The notes under the pieces: generated by a model | What the model saw: the letters and a program-made list of their open reading frames with translations, nothing else | Database searches by the model: none | Told to the model about the DNA's origin: nothing | NCBI GenBank assembly: GCA_032718475.1 | Contig: JAUCBJ010003416.1 | Span: forward strand, 1 to 59,149 | Reading direction: 5' to 3' | Source: Nemertoderma westbladi | Lineage: Eukaryota > Xenacoelomorpha > Nemertodermatida > Nemertodermatidae | DNA: 59,149 nucleotides | Position numbers and translations under genes: made by a program | Shown: one piece after another, positions 10,528 through 24,766 of the stretch | Layout: each line of letters opens with the position of its first letter | Position numbering within the stretch: the stretch's first letter is position 1

Positions 10528-11103
10528 GCCGACACACAGGAGCCGACACAGGTTCCGACATAGGTGCCGACATAGGCGCCAACACAGGTTGTGCAGACAC
10601 AGGTGCCGACATAGATGCCGACACAGGCACCGACACAGCCACCGACACAGGTGCCGACACAGGTACCGACACAGGTGCCGACTCAAGTGCCGACACAGTT
10701 GCAAACAGAGGTGCTGACATAGGTGCCGACAAAGGTGCCGACACAGGTGTCGACAAAGGTGCCGACACAGTTGCAAACAGAGGTGCTGACATAGGTGCCG
10801 ACACAGTTGCAAACAGAGGTGCTGACATAGGTGCCGACACAGGTGCCGACACAGTTGCAAACAGAGGTGCTAAGTGCCGACAAAAGTGCCGACAAAGGTG
10901 CCAAGACAGGGGACGACACAGCTGCCGGCACAGGTACCGACACAGGTGCCGACACAGGTACCGACACAAGAGCCGACACAGGTACCGACACAGGTGCCGA
11001 CACAGGTACCGACACAGGTGCCGACACAGGTACAGACACAGGTGCCGACTCAAGTACCGACAGAGGTGCCGACACAGTTGCAAACACAGGTGCTGACACA
11101 TGT
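10528..11103. repeat. 12-bp minisatellite, GCCGACACAGGT-like
   Basis: About 48 tandem units of 12 bp, mostly GCCGACACAGGT, alternating with GTACCGACACAG phase variants and with TTGCAAACAGAG variants that recur in blocks near 10690-10870. Because 12 is a multiple of 3, several frames stay open on both strands, giving low-complexity translations; none resembles a protein. A higher-order duplication is visible around 10700-10870. Confidence 0.95.
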
Positions 11104-11338
11104 AGTACTTGAGCTCTAGTCTAGTTTTGGGGTCACATTTAATTTTATCAATGCTCGCTCGGACACTGACTGCCAGAAAGAGAAAGAAATTTATTGATAA
11201 ATTATATATAATCATTATATGTATTATTGTAATATTGAATAAGAATAAGACTGTAATAAATAATTTTCTGATATGCATTACTGCGTAAATAGGCTAATAC
11301 GACTGATTGTCTGAACTACTCTATGACTCTATGTACAA
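11104..11338. other. Short spacer between two arrays
   Basis: Unique AT-rich sequence; nothing recognised. Confidence 0.5.
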
Positions 11339-14300
11339 TACTACTGATACTACTGATATTCCTAATATACTACTGATATTCCTAATATGCTACTGATATT
11401 CCTAATATACTACCAACATAATAATATATATTATAAACTAAATAAATATATATTATAACCTAATATAATATCAACATTCTATATTTTTACTCTCGATATT
11501 TTTCAATACTCGATATATTTACTCTCGATATTTTTCAATACTCGATATTTTTACTCTCGATATTTTTCAACACTCGATATTTTTACTCTCGATATTTTTC
11601 AACACACGATATTTCTACTGTCGATATTTTTCAACACTCGATATTTTTACTCTCGATATTTTTCAACACTCGATATTTTTACTCTCGATATTTTTTGAAC
11701 TCTCCATATTATCGTTATTTTTCAACACTCGATATTTTTACTCACGTTATTTTTACTCTCGATATTTTTCATGTTCATATACAACTGATATTCCTAATAT
11801 ACACTACTAATATTATCGTAATTTACTACTGATATTCCTAATATATACTACTAATATTATCCTAATATACTACTGATATACCTAATATACAACTGATATT
11901 CGTAATATACTACTGATATTCCTAATATACGCTACTAATATTCCTAATATACTACTGATATTCCTAATATACTACTGATATTCCTCATATACAACTGATA
12001 TTCCTAATATACTACTGATATTCCTAATATACACTACTAATATTATCGTAATTTACTACTGATATTCCTAATATACTACTGATATTCCTCATATACAACT
12101 GATATTCCTAATATACTACTGATATTCCTAATATACTACTGATATTCCTCATATACAACTGATATTCCTAATATACTACTGATATTCCTAATATACACTA
12201 CTAATATTCCAAATATACTACTGATATTCCTAATAGACACTACTAATATTATCCTAATATACTACTGATAATGATATTCCTAATATACTACTGATATTCC
12301 TAATATACACTACTAATATTCCTAATATACTACTGATATTCCTAATAGACACTACTAATATTATCCTAATATACTACTGATATTCCTAATATACTACTGA
12401 TATTCCTAAGATACACTACTAATATTCCTAATATACTACTGATATTCCTAATAGACACTACTAATATTATCCTAATATACAACTGATATTCCTAATATAC
12501 TACTGATATTCCTAATATACTACTGATATTCCTCATATACAACTGATATTCCTAATATACTACTGATATTCCTAATATACACTACTAATATTATCGTAAT
12601 TTACTACTGATATTCTTAATATACAACTGATATTCCTAATATACTACTGATATTCCTAATATACACTACTAATATTCCTAATATACTACTGATATTCCTA
12701 ATATACACTACTAATATTCCTAATATACTACTGATATTCCTAATAGACACTACTAATATTATCCTAATATACTACTGATATTCCTAATATACTACTGATA
12801 TTCCTCATATACTAGTGATATTCCTAATAGACACTACTAATATTATCCTAATATACTACTGATATTCCTAATAGACACTACTAATATTATCCTAATATAC
12901 TACTGATATTCCTAATATACACTACTAATATTCCTAATATACTACTGATATTCCTAATAGACACTACTAATATTATCGTAATTTACTAGTGATATTCTTA
13001 ATATACAACTGATATTCCTAATATACTACTGATATTCCTAATATACACTACTAATATTCCTAATATACTACTGATATTCCTAATATACACTACTAATATT
13101 CCTAATATACTACTGACATTCCTAATATACTACTAATATTATCCTAATATACTACTGATATTCCTAATATACACTACTAATATTCCAAATATACTACTGA
13201 TATTCCTAACTGATATTCCTAATATACTACTGATATTCCTAATATACTACTGATATTCGTAATATACTACTGATATTCGTAATACACTACTGATATTCCT
13301 AATATACTACTGATGTTCCTAATAGACACTACTAATATTATCCTAATATACTACTGATATTCCTAATATACTACTGATATTCCTAATAGACACTACTAAT
13401 ATTATCCTAATATACTACTGATATTCCTAATATACTACTAATATTATCCTAATATACTACTGATATTCCTAATATACTATTGATATTCCTAATATACTAC
13501 TGATATTCCTAATAGACACTACTAATATTACCTAATATACTACTGATATTCCTAATATATATACTACTGATATTCGTATAGGCACTACTAATATTATCCT
13601 AACATACTAACTGATATTCCTAATATACACTACTAATATTATCCTAATATACTAACTGATATTCCTAATATACTACTGATATTCCTAATATACACTACTA
13701 ATATTATCCTAATATACTACTGATATTCCTAATATGCTACTGATATTCCTAATATACTACTAATATTCCTAATATACTACTGATATTCCTAATAGACACT
13801 ACTAATATTATCCTAATATACTACTGATATTCCTAATATACTACTAATATTATCCTAATATACTACTGATATTCCTAATATACTATTGATATTCCTAATA
13901 TACTACTGATATTCCTAATAGACACTACTAATATTACCTAATATACTACTGATATTCCTAATATATATACTACTGATATTCGTATAGGCACTACTAATAT
14001 TATCCTAACATACTAACTGATATTCCTAATATACACTACTAATATTATCCTAATATACTAACTGATATTCCTAATATACTACTGATATTCCTAATATACA
14101 CTACTAATATTATCCTAATATACTACTGATATTCCTAATATGCTACTGATATTCCTAATATACTACTGATATTCCTAATAGACACTACTAATATTATCCT
14201 AATATACTAACTGATATTCCTAATATACTACTGATATTCCTAATATACACTACTAATATTATCCTAATATACTACTGATATTCCTAATATGCTACTGATA

Positions 14301-17300
14301 TTCCTAATATACTACTAATATTCCTAATATACTACTGATATTCCTAATATACTACTGATATTCCTAATTGACAGTACTAATATTATCCTAATATACTACT
14401 GATATTCCTAATAGACACTACTGATATTCGTAATATACTACTGATATTCGTAATATACTACTGATATTCGTAATATACTACTGATATTCCTAATATACTA
14501 CTGATATTCCTAATAGACACTACTAATATTATCCTAATATACTACTGATATTCCTAATATGCTACTGATATTCCTAATATACTACTAATATTCCTAATAT
14601 ACTACTGATATTCCTAATATACTACTGATATTCCTAATAGACACTACTAATATTATCCTAATATACTACTGATATTCGTAATATACTACTGATATTCGTA
14701 ATAGACACTACTAATATTATCCTAATATACTACTGATATTCCTAATAGACACTACTAATATTATCCTAATATACTACTGATATTCCTAATATACTACTGA
14801 TATTCCTAATAGACACTACTAATATTATCCTAATATACTACTGATATTCCTAATATACTACTAATATTATCCTAATATACTACTGATATTCCTAATATAC
14901 TATTGATATTCCTAATATACTACTGATATTCCTAATAGACACTGCTAATATTACCTAATATACTACTGATATTCCTAATATATATACTACTGATATTCGT
15001 AATAGACACTACTAATATTATCCTAACATACTAACTGATATTCCTAATATACTACTGATATTCCTAATAGACACTACTAATATTATCCTAACATACTAAC
15101 TGATATTCCTAATATACTACTGATATTCCTAATAGACACTACTAATATTATCCTAACATACTAACTGATATTCCTAATATACTACTGATATTCCTAATAG
15201 ACACTACTAATATTATCCTAATATACTACTGATATTCCTAATATACTACTGATATTCCTAATAGACACTACTAATATTATCCTAATATACTACTGATATT
15301 CCTAATATACTACTAATATTATCCTAATATACTACTGATATTCCTAATATACTATTGATATTCCTAATATACTACTGATATTCCTAATAGACACTGCTAA
15401 TATTACCTAATATACTACTGATATTCCTAATATATATACTACTGATATTCGTAATAGACACTACTAATATTATCCTAACATACTAACTGATATTCCTAAT
15501 ATACTACTGATATTCCTAATAGACACTACTAATATTATCCTAATATACTACTGATATTCCTAATATGCTACTGATATTCCTAATATACTACTGATATTCC
15601 TAATATACATACTACTGATATTCCTAATAGACACTACTAATATTATCCTAATATACTACTGATATTCCTAATATGCTACTGATATTCCTAATATACTACT
15701 GATATTCCTAATATACTACTGATATTCCTAATAGACACTACTAATATTATCCTAATATACTACTGATATTCGTAATATACACTACCAATATTATCCTAAT
15801 TTACTACTGATATTCCTAATATACTACTGATATTCCTAATATACTACTGATATTTCTAATATACTACTGATATTCCTAATAGACACTACTAATATTATCC
15901 TAATATACTACTGATATTCCTAATAGACACTACTAATATTATCCTAATATACTACTGATATTCCTAATATACTACTGATATTCCTAATATACTATTGATA
16001 TTCCTAATATACTACTGATATTCCTAATAGACACTACTAATATTACCTAATATACTACTGATATTCCTAATAGACACTACTAATATTATCCTAATATACT
16101 ACTGATATTCCTAATATACTACTGATATTCCTAATATACTATTGATATTCCTAATATACTACTGATATTCCTAATAGACACTACTAATATTACCTAATAT
16201 ACTACTGATATTCCTAATAGACACTACTAATATTATCCTAATATACTACTGATATTCCTAATATACTACTGATATTCCTAATATACTATTGATATTCCTA
16301 ATATACTACTGATATTCCTAATAGACACTACTAATATTACCTAATATACTACTGATATTCCTAATAGACACTACTAATATTATCCTAATATACTACTGAT
16401 ATTCCTAATATACTACTGATATTCCTAATAGACACTACTAATATCATCCTAATATACTACTGATATTCCTAATATACTACTAATATTATCCTAATATACT
16501 ACTGATATTCCTAATATACTATTGATATTCCTAATATACTACTGATATTCCTAATAGACACTACTAATATTACCTAATATACTACTGATATACCTAATAT
16601 ATATACTACTGATATTCCTAATAGACACTACTAATATTATCCTAACATACTAACTGATATTCCTAATATACTACTAATATTCCTAACATACTAACTGATA
16701 TTCCTAATAGACACTACTAATATTACCTAATATACTACTGATATTCCTAATATATATACTACTGATATTCGTATAGGCACTACTAATATTATCCTAACAT
16801 ACTAACTGATATTCCTAATATACTACTAATATTCCTAACATACTAACTGATATTCCTAATAGACACTACTAATATTACCTAATATACTACTGATATTCCT
16901 AATATATATACTACTGATATTCGTATAGGCACTACTAATATTATCCTAATATACTAACTGATATTCCTAATATACTACTGATATTCCTAATAGACACTAC
17001 TAATATAATCCTAATATACTACTGATATTCCTAATATACTATTGATATTCCTAATATACTACTGATATTCCTAATAGACACTACTAATATTACCTAATAT
17101 ACTACTGATATACCTAATATATATACTACTGATATTCCTAATAGACACTACTAATATTATCCTAACATACTAACTGATATTCCTAATATACTACTAATAT
17201 TCCTAACATACTAACTGATATTCCTAATATACACTACTAATATTACCTAATATACTACTGATATTCCTAATATATATACTACTGATATTCGTATAGGCAC

Positions 17301-17896
17301 TACTAATATTATCCTAACATACTAACTGATATTCCTAATATACACTACTAATATTATCCTAATATACTAACTGATATTCCTAATATACTACTGATATTCC
17401 TAATAGACACTACTAATATAATCCTAATATACTACTGATATTCCTAATATACTACTGATATTCCTAATATATATACTACTGATATTCGTAATAGACACTA
17501 CTAATAGTACCCTATCCTAACATACTAACTGATATTCCTAATAGACACTACTAATATTATCCTAATATACTACTGATATTCCTAATATGCTACTGATATT
17601 CCTAATATACTACTGATATTCCTAATATACTACTGATATTCCTAATATACTACTGATATTCCTAATAGACACTACTAATATTATCCTAATATACTACTGA
17701 TATTCGTAATATACACTACCAATATTATCCTAATTTACTACTGATATTCCTAATATACTACTGATATTCCTAATATACTACTGATATTTCTAATATACTA
17801 CTGATATTCCTAATATACACTACTATTATTATCGTAATTTACTACTGATATTCCTAATATATAGTACTATTATTATCCTAATATACTACTGATATA
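11339..17896. repeat. AT-rich satellite with 20-bp base unit, about 6.5 kb
   Basis: The basic unit is 20 bp (ACTACTGATATTCCTAATAT). It is interleaved with a longer related unit carrying AGACACTACTAATATTATCC, and with variants such as ATATATATACTACTGATATTCGT. Composite blocks recur: the run containing TATAGGCACTACTAATATTA appears near 13572, 13984, 16772, 16925 and 17292, so the array grew by duplicating segments of several units. Stops occur in all frames. Just after the array, at about 17897, the sequence becomes unique and GC-richer. Confidence 0.95.
11482..11775. repeat. 32-bp subarray, CTCGATATTTTT-like
   Basis: This is a distinct array within the first part of the AT-rich block. Units of about 32 bp consist of two half-units, CTCGATATTTTTA and CTCTCGATATTTTTCAAC. 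About nine units with small changes are present; the right end is degenerate. Confidence 0.85.
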
Positions 17897-18278
17897 CCCC
17901 GGCTTCGGTGACAATATTACCGGAGTTAATTTTTTATAAAGTATTAGTATATTTCAGTATTTCGCAGTTTCGTGCATATCTGCATACTAATCTGGCCAAT
18001 TATTTACACTATGACTTGACCATAGTACAGCTTAAGCATCAAGCATGCTGCAGTATTTATTATACAGTCGGACAATCAGTGGCGGACTGAGTCATATACA
18101 ATAACAGTATGACAGCAGCACTATCGGTCTCATCTGCCGTTACAGTCTGCATGACAGTGTGATGTAAATTGAAAAATGTTTCAGTTTAGCAGATTATGGT
18201 CAGGTGGTAGCGGTAGGTAGCATATAGATATAATATCGATAGAACGCGGCCAACGCACAGAAAGTCCTACCGGTGCAC
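17897..18278. other. Unique spacer, no gene seen
   Basis: A 60-codon open frame at 17908-18090 has no recognisable features. I see no RNA gene or transposon end. Confidence 0.5.
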
Positions 18279-19450
18279 GTGAGATCTAAGTTCGCTTCTC
18301 CTCTGTGCTAAGAAATTTGTATAAATTGGTATCTAAGTTCACCGAACCGCCTATTCAACGTGGGATCTAAGTTCGCTTCTCCTCTAGCTCTATTTGTATA
18401 AATTGGTATCTAAGTTCACCTAACCGCCTATTCAACGTGAGATCTAAGTTCGCTTCTCCTCTGTGCTAAGAAATTTGTATAAATTGGTATCTAAGTTCAC
18501 CTAACCGCCTATTCAACATGGGATCTAAGTTCGCTTCTCCTCTAGCTCTATTTGTATAAATTGGTATCTAAGTTCACCTAACCGCCTATTCAACATGGGA
18601 TCTAAGTTCGCTTCTCCTCTAGCTCTATTTGTATAAATTGGTATCTAAGTTCACCTAACCGCCTATTCAACATGGGATCTAAGTTCGCTTCTCCTCTAGC
18701 TCTATTTGTATAAATTGGTATCTAAGTTCACCTAACCGCCTATTCAACGTGAGATCTAAGTTCGCTTCTCCTCTGTGCTAAGAAATTTGTATAAATTGGT
18801 ATCTAAGTTCACCTAACCGCCTATTCAACGTGCGATCTAAGTTCGCTTCTCCTCTAGCGTGTGCTAAGGAATTTGTATAAATTGGTATCTAAGTTCACCG
18901 AACCGCCTATTCAACGTGGGATCTAAGTTCGCTTCTCCTCTAGCTCTATTTGTATAAATTGGTATCTAAGTTCACCTAACCGCCTATTCAACGTGAGATC
19001 TAAGTTCGCTTCTCCTCTGTGCTAAGAAATTTGTATAAATTGGTATCTAAGTTCACCTAACCGCCTATTCAACATGGGATCTAAGTTCGCTTCTCCTCTA
19101 GCTCTATTTGTATAAATTGGTATCTAAGTTCACCTAACCGCCTATTCAACATGGGATCTAAGTTCGCTTCTCCTCTAGCTCTATTTGTATAAATTGGTAT
19201 CTAAGTTCACCTAACCGCCTATTCAACATGGGATCTAAGTTCGCTTCTCCTCTAGCTCTATTTGTATAAATTGGTATCTAAGTTCACCTAACCGCCTATT
19301 CAACGTGAGATCTAAGTTCGCTTCTCCTCTGTGCTAAGAAATTTGTATAAATTGGTATCTAAGTTCACCTAACCGCCTATTCAACGTGCGATCTAAGTTC
19401 GCTTCTCCTCTAGCGTGTGCTAAGGAATTTGTATAAATCGGGATCTAAGT
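18279..19450. repeat. 77/81/86-bp satellite in a 556-bp higher-order repeat
   Basis: Each unit carries GATCTAAGTTCGCTTCTCC and then TATCTAAGTTCACC, so it is itself a diverged dimer of a GATCTAAGTTC half-unit. Three unit types differ in the middle: A (81 bp, CTGTGCTAAGAAATTTG), B (77 bp, CTAGCTCTATTTG) and C (86 bp, CTAGCGTGTGCTAAGG). After a leading A unit the order is B-A-B-B-B-A-C, twice. The ACCGAACCGCC variant at the start of both seven-unit blocks lies at 18341 and 18897, giving a 556-bp period, which equals 4x77 + 2x81 + 86. Confidence 0.95.
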
Positions 19451-19760
19451 TCACCTAACTGCCTAAGATATAATTTCGCTTTGCTTTCAATGTGGGATCT
19501 AATTCTAATTTCGCTTCCCGACTAGCATGATGATTACCAAAGGCTTTTAATAGCATAAATCGAGATCTAAGTTCACCTAAAGTTAGGATCTAAGTTCACC
19601 TAGCCTAGTGAGGATCTAAGTTCATATAGTTAGGATCGAAGTTCATATAGTTAGGATCTAAGTTCACCCAGATGGATCTATGTTTGCATATATACTGATA
19701 TAGGACCTAGGTTGCAAAGATCTAACTTCATCATCAAAGTCAGGCCTTACAGGATATAAG
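19451..19760. repeat. Degenerate tail of the GATCTAAGTTC satellite
   Basis: Short, diverged copies of GGATCTAAGTTCA continue at irregular spacing (for example near 19600-19665) and fade out by about 19760. The LINE 3' region follows. Confidence 0.85.
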
Positions 19761-20050
19761 TTCGCTTGGGGGGAAGTCTATATGAAATATATAAAAAATA
19801 TTTGTAAAAAATATTTGTAAAAAATTATTGAAATAGCGCTACTTCCCCTTATAGTTTATTGTTTATTGAAATGGTTTTAGGTATTCATTAGAAGTGAAAA
19901 TCAACTCTACCACGGAGAACTCGACGAGGCACCAAATAAAATATACAATACAATAAAATACATATTATACTTAAAAAATGTTAATTTGATTGATTGTAAT
20001 TCTGTTTAAAGAGAAATATCGGATAAAAAACAAGGTTGATTGAAATTGTT

Positions 20051-21579
20051 TTAATTACAATTCAATCTTAAAAGAGAGTTCGACTGGACGCTCCTGCAGG
20101 CTGTGTAACCCCGGCAGCCCGGTTGGTCTGGAATGTCGCTCAGATATGTATCTAATTTTAGTTTAAATATTTCCAGACTGCAGCCAGTCAGGTCTCGTAT
20201 TTCCTTTGGCAAAAGGAGTTAAATAGTTGCGGTCCAGTCACCACCAAGCTATTCTCGTGCAGATTGTGGACGTTTGATCTGCAATTTCGTAGTAAGGTTG
20301 GAATCTGGCAGTTTCTACCCCGCCGCAAACTAGATTTCAGGGTGATTGGTTTGTTTGATAAATTGGGAACGAGGTTTTCCAATATCTTCCATATGTAAAT
20401 GACGATGTAGCGTTCCCTGCGCCGTTCCAGCGAGTTTAACTTTAATTGCTTAAGGCGTTCCCAGTAGTTAAGCTCGTTCATTCCTTGGATTCTCCTCGTG
20501 AACGATCGTTGTACTGCTTCTATTCTTTGAGTCTCGTGTATGTTATTGTTCGGATGCCACAGTTGACAACAGTACTCGAGTTTAGATCGTACTAAAGATG
20601 TGAACAGTGTTTTCATTGTTAGCGGGTCGCGTATTGTGAAAACACGTAGAATCCAGCCACATAGTTGCTTAGCGTCTCGACATATGCTTTCAATGTGGAT
20701 CTTGAAATTGCCAGTATGGCTCATGTTGATTTCAAGGTCCTTTACATCTTCATTGACTATTATAGTTTCATTACCCCCAGTGTCTCTGTTTATAAACGTA
20801 TAGTTTCCACCCCGGTCCAGGCTGGGGTTCTGTGTTGGTGTATAGCGCAGGCACTCGAATTTATCACCATGCAGTTCCATGCCATTGTTATCGGCCCAGT
20901 CGTATATCGTGGCAAGGTCTTCTTGGATTTTATTATCCGTGGTTGATGATGTAACTGGACCCGACACCCTGGTATCATCAGCAAAGGAAGTTATTTTATT
21001 TGTTGTATTATGGTCGATGTCATTCATCAGAATGATAAAAAGGAGAGGTCCTAGCACCGAACCTTGAATAACTCCACTTATAATGTCTTTCGAGGTTGAG
21101 CTCGCTCCGTTCAGAACTACTCGTTGCTTCCTGTTTGAGAGAAAGTTCCACAACCAGCACCCGAGCTGCCCACCAATTCCGATGGCCCGGATCTTTCGCA
21201 TAAGTGAACCATGATCCACTTTGTCAAATGCTTTGGAGAAATCCAAATAGACTACATCAATACCATCTCCTTTTGATAAGTGATCGATGATATTCGCGTA
21301 ATGGTCAATGAGCTCAGAGAGGCATGAGCGACCTCTCCGGAAGCCATGCTGTCGTTTGTTTAATAGGTTGTTGGATTCTAGGTAGTCTACAAGTGAATCT
21401 CGGACAATTCTTTCTAATATTTTGGATATGTGGGAAGTCAAAGATACCGGCAGGTAGTTGCGCGCATCTGATCGAAGGCCCTTCTTGAATATCGGCGTTA
21501 TTTCGCACAATTTCAAAGATGTTGGTAGGGCCCCGGATGACAAGGATTTATCAAAGATGACGAAGAGTGGTTTGAGAAG
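20051..21579 (-). pseudogene. LINE copy 1: RT core and C-terminal region
   Basis: RT motifs from the N-terminus: EITPIFKKG, YLPVSLTS, LERIVRDSL, RQHGFRRGRSC, VVYLDFSKAFDKVDH (first catalytic aspartate), GVIQGSVLGPLLF (I for the usual P before Q), and SFADDTRVSG with the FADD catalytic box. The C-terminal region has LEYCCQLWHP and the usual Q-rich block. The open frame stops at 20188 because of a frameshift near 20220; the next frame carries the expected end to 20051. Single-base decay indicates a dead copy. Confidence 0.88.
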
Positions 21580-22640
21580 TTATTCTTTGCATTTCTTTAA
21601 TAAAAGTGATGGGACTCCATCAGGGCCAGCAGCGGAGTTTGATCGTAGTTCATCAATCGCTTTCCCGATGAGATTCGTTGTCAGTTTGATTTGACCGAGA
21701 CGCACATCACCATCTGTTGTGAGTATCGGGTCTGGGACAACTGCATCCGCCACTGGAGTCGAAAACATAGAGACATATTGATTCTGTAGTGCCTCACACA
21801 TTCCTTTATTGTCAGAGACTAATTCGACATTCACAATTAGTGGTCCAACACCAACTCTGACTTTGCGCTTTCGGTTGGCGTATGAGAAGAAGTATTTGGG
21901 GTTCGACTTAATTTTAGATACGGCATCTTTTTCCTCCAACCTCCTTTCATCATCGCGCGTTTGATAGAGGTCTATTTCGATTTGCTTGATTTCTGCCTCC
22001 AACTTATTAAGATTGGTTCGAGAGGTTGTGTTTGATATTCGTTTGGTAAGGATTTTCCTTTTCTTATACAGGATACGTGGTATACGTGGGATAATTACTT
22101 TTGGCCGTTTACGAGCCGGAACGTTACCATTGCATGCAAGTTCTAAATGAGAGTACAGAGTGTCTAGACAACTGTCGGCTGTCATGTTCTCTAGATTGGT
22201 ATCCCAACTGACCACGCTTAATGAACTCCGGATATTTTCCCAATTCACGCTATTGGCATTGAAGTTGAGTTTTTTGAAGAAATTCTCCTTGTGGTCTTGC
22301 TCTGGCGTAGCGTGGTGGTGGGGATCTGGACGTGTAGTGACTTTGGGTTTAGTTGTACTTATGTTAATTACATTATGGTCTGAAAAAACACATGGGTACA
22401 CATCTATACTCTCCATAAAATCAGCGTCATTCGTTAGACATAGGTCAATAATGTTTTTTTCGCGTGTTGGTTTATCGACTATTTGCGATAAAAACCACTT
22501 GTTGGTAAAGTATAAAAATAATTTTACCTGGATTTTTGCGGCAGCCGAGGTACTGCTGGTACTAGTAATTAATGATAATAGTTTCCAGTCAATAATTGGA
22601 AAATTCAGATCTCCCATGATAATTGTCCTACTGTACTCGA
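21580..22640 (-). pseudogene. LINE copy 1: EEP C-terminal part and start of RT
   Basis: It begins with IIMGDLNFP (the D-x-N block of EEP nucleases) and continues to FSDHNVI (the SDH catalytic block). A charged linker follows, then the first RT block (SAAGPDGVPSLLLKKC). It ends at TAA 21580-21582, after which homology continues in the same frame, so this is a nonsense mutation inside the protein. Confidence 0.85.
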
Positions 22641-23198
22641 TTTGTACTTTTCAGTACCTAAAATTTGGTCCATTACCTTTAAGATACCTTTGAGTTCAGT
22701 TGTAGGGCAGCCTGGTGGCCGGTACAATACTATTACAACGGTGTCTAAGTCATGTAGAAATATACTTAATAATTCGCAATATCCATTAGAAAATTGAATA
22801 GTATCCGTGATGGCTACATCATTTCTCAGATAAATTCCGACACCGCCCTTTATACGGTTATTACGATCGGATCTAATAAAATTATATCCTTCTACTGTGA
22901 GTTCCGGATCTAGAAAGGATTTTTGGAGATGTGTTTCCGTTATAGCAACTAATAATGGCTTATCACTGCACACGAGATCACTAATATAGGGGACTTTGCT
23001 TTTAGCGTTCTGAAAATGTAAACCCCTAATATTTAGCAAAGTGAAATGTTCGTTAGGGTCGGTTTTACTGATGCTTGTAGAAGAGCCATTAGTTTTAGTG
23101 GTATTATTAATTATATCACCACTATGGATTGTAGTCCCGTGACTTATTGACACGGTTGTAGCATCTGGGTTTGCACTGCGAGCGATTGGTTGTTGCAT
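22605..23198 (-). pseudogene. LINE copy 1: N-terminal part of EEP endonuclease
   Basis: Residues 1-50 are low-complexity. The EEP nuclease then shows LLNIRGL, AITETHL (the catalytic glutamate block), GGVGIYLR and VVIVLYRPPG. The frame is also open upstream to about 23300, so the ATG at 23198 is not secure. After the YRPPG block the frame ends at 22605; the rest of the nuclease is in the frame starting near 22640. Confidence 0.85.
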
Positions 23199-23319
23199 TG
23201 ATTGTGAGGTTGCTGAACAGCTTGGGTGGTTAGTTGACCTGCTTGGCTGTTGTGTTGTGGGCTTGTTTGCGGCAGATTTGTGTATACATATATATTATGT
23301 GTCAACTATATACCTTATA

Positions 23320-23470
23320 GTCAGGTGGCTTAGGGATAAAAAAATCCATATCACGACAAAGGTGAGGAAAGCACCATTTTTTCACTATATATGTAAAATT
23401 TTACGTAGAATCCATTTAGAAGGGTATCCAAAGCTGTAGTTGAGTGGATGACATTGATATCGATGGATTG
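23320..23470 (+). repeat. Left terminal inverted repeat
   Basis: It matches the complement of 25692-25838 over about 150 bp with a few substitutions and one indel of several bases near the outer end (CCATATC present here, absent on the right). Confidence 0.9.
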
Positions 23471-24766
23471 AAAGAGTGAGAAAATGAAAATTAACAATTA
23501 TAATATTTGTGTTTATTCACAGAAACATACATGACACTGCGTTATAAGCTTATTATACTACATAGTTCTGTTGAAACGTTTTAGAAAGGTTTGTTTCGCA
23601 GATATGATGAACTTGATGATGTTTCGGATACATTACTCAACATATCATAAAATATATGTCTGTTGTTCACACCTGAGAGATGCCTTACAGCTTATTAAAT
23701 TAGTTTTAGTTAATCTACTTGGAATGTACCGGTATAGGTAACCATAGCCCCATATACGGCAGTTGACCATGATAGAAAAGAATACGTACATTTTTTATAT
23801 ACAGTATGTATCCGTCCATTTTACAGCTCAGCTATAATAATAGTAAATAGTTAAAGGGTTTACATGTATTACACTAGATTTGCCATCCATGGGTTCCACT
23901 ATAAATAAAATAAATATTGTAAGAACTCCTTTATCATTCGCCGAATGAAGGTGGTATTTGCGATCTATGTGGCGGCTTGGAAACAATATACCATCTGCTT
24001 GATTATCCCAAGAATAAAAAATCCCTTAGCCATTGGGCTCGGGGTTGAATGGAAAACAAACATATTTTATTTACTATTAGTTTTATTTTTAATTATTAAA
24101 GTGCTAACTCCTGTTTTAATAATATCCCGAATATTTTATTGTACATAATTTAAATACCTTTTTGGTGAATTAAATAAATATAAATAGATGTATGAATTAA
24201 AAGTTTGAAACTCATTCTGTCATTCTGTCTGAAATTGCTGAGAGTGTTGTGTGCGGTAGGGACTTCATGTCCCGAATATGAACACTGACCCACCTACTGT
24301 AATTGTAATGATCCAAGGCGAAAAATAAATGTAGGCCTACTAAACTAAGGTCTGTAGACATTCTACACATAGAGTAGAAGATTTCATTCACGGTGAGATC
24401 TAACAAATATTAGAATGAGAGCTTCAATCCGCATAACATATCAAAGAAATGGAATGTTGGTTTGATTAGTTTATTATTTCTCCAGCTCTCTTGATCATAA
24501 CTATTATTTACAATACATTCGTCATATGCTTGCGATTGCAAAATTGCCTAAGCTTCTGTTTAGCGCTTTATTGTCTGTACAGTTCATTATCCGCCACATA
24601 AGGAGTCCAAACACTACACTTTGCAGGGATACGTAGTCGTAATATGGGTCTACAGTATATTTGGAGAGACTGTGAATAGGTCGCTAATTTAAGGCCTTGC
24701 ATTGTACCAGGTTGGGGGGACAGTCTACAGTACATACGTGCACTAACTATTAGCATCATTAACTAA

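Larger units (their letters stand above)
19785..23300 (-). mobile_element. Decayed CR1/Jockey-group LINE (copy 1)
   Basis: On minus it encodes an endonuclease/exonuclease/phosphatase (EEP) domain, then reverse transcriptase, then the conserved LINE C-terminal region. Three lesions are visible: a frameshift at about 22617-22660, a TAA at 21580-21582, and a frameshift near 20210-20230. Beyond the last shift, homologous sequence (LDTYLSDIPDQPGC) continues to a stop at 20051. The 3' end probably lies around 19785-19830, where a 14-bp motif (TTTTTTACAAATAT on minus) is tandemly repeated, but the exact edge is uncertain. The 5' edge lies close to 23300, next to the inverted-repeat element starting at 23320. 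Confidence 0.88.

Noticed and set aside
10490-11278. Low-complexity open frames (CRHLCRHLC, VSAPVSAPV, TGADTGADT) on both strands
   Set aside because: They come from the 12-bp minisatellite, which keeps several frames open. No known protein features.
17908-18090. Small open frame between two arrays
   Set aside because: 60 codons with no recognisable motif, splice sites or supporting context.
18279-19450. CRISPR-like array (regular repeats with spacers)
   Set aside because: The intervening parts are themselves repeated, the genome is eukaryotic, and the order is a satellite higher-order repeat.
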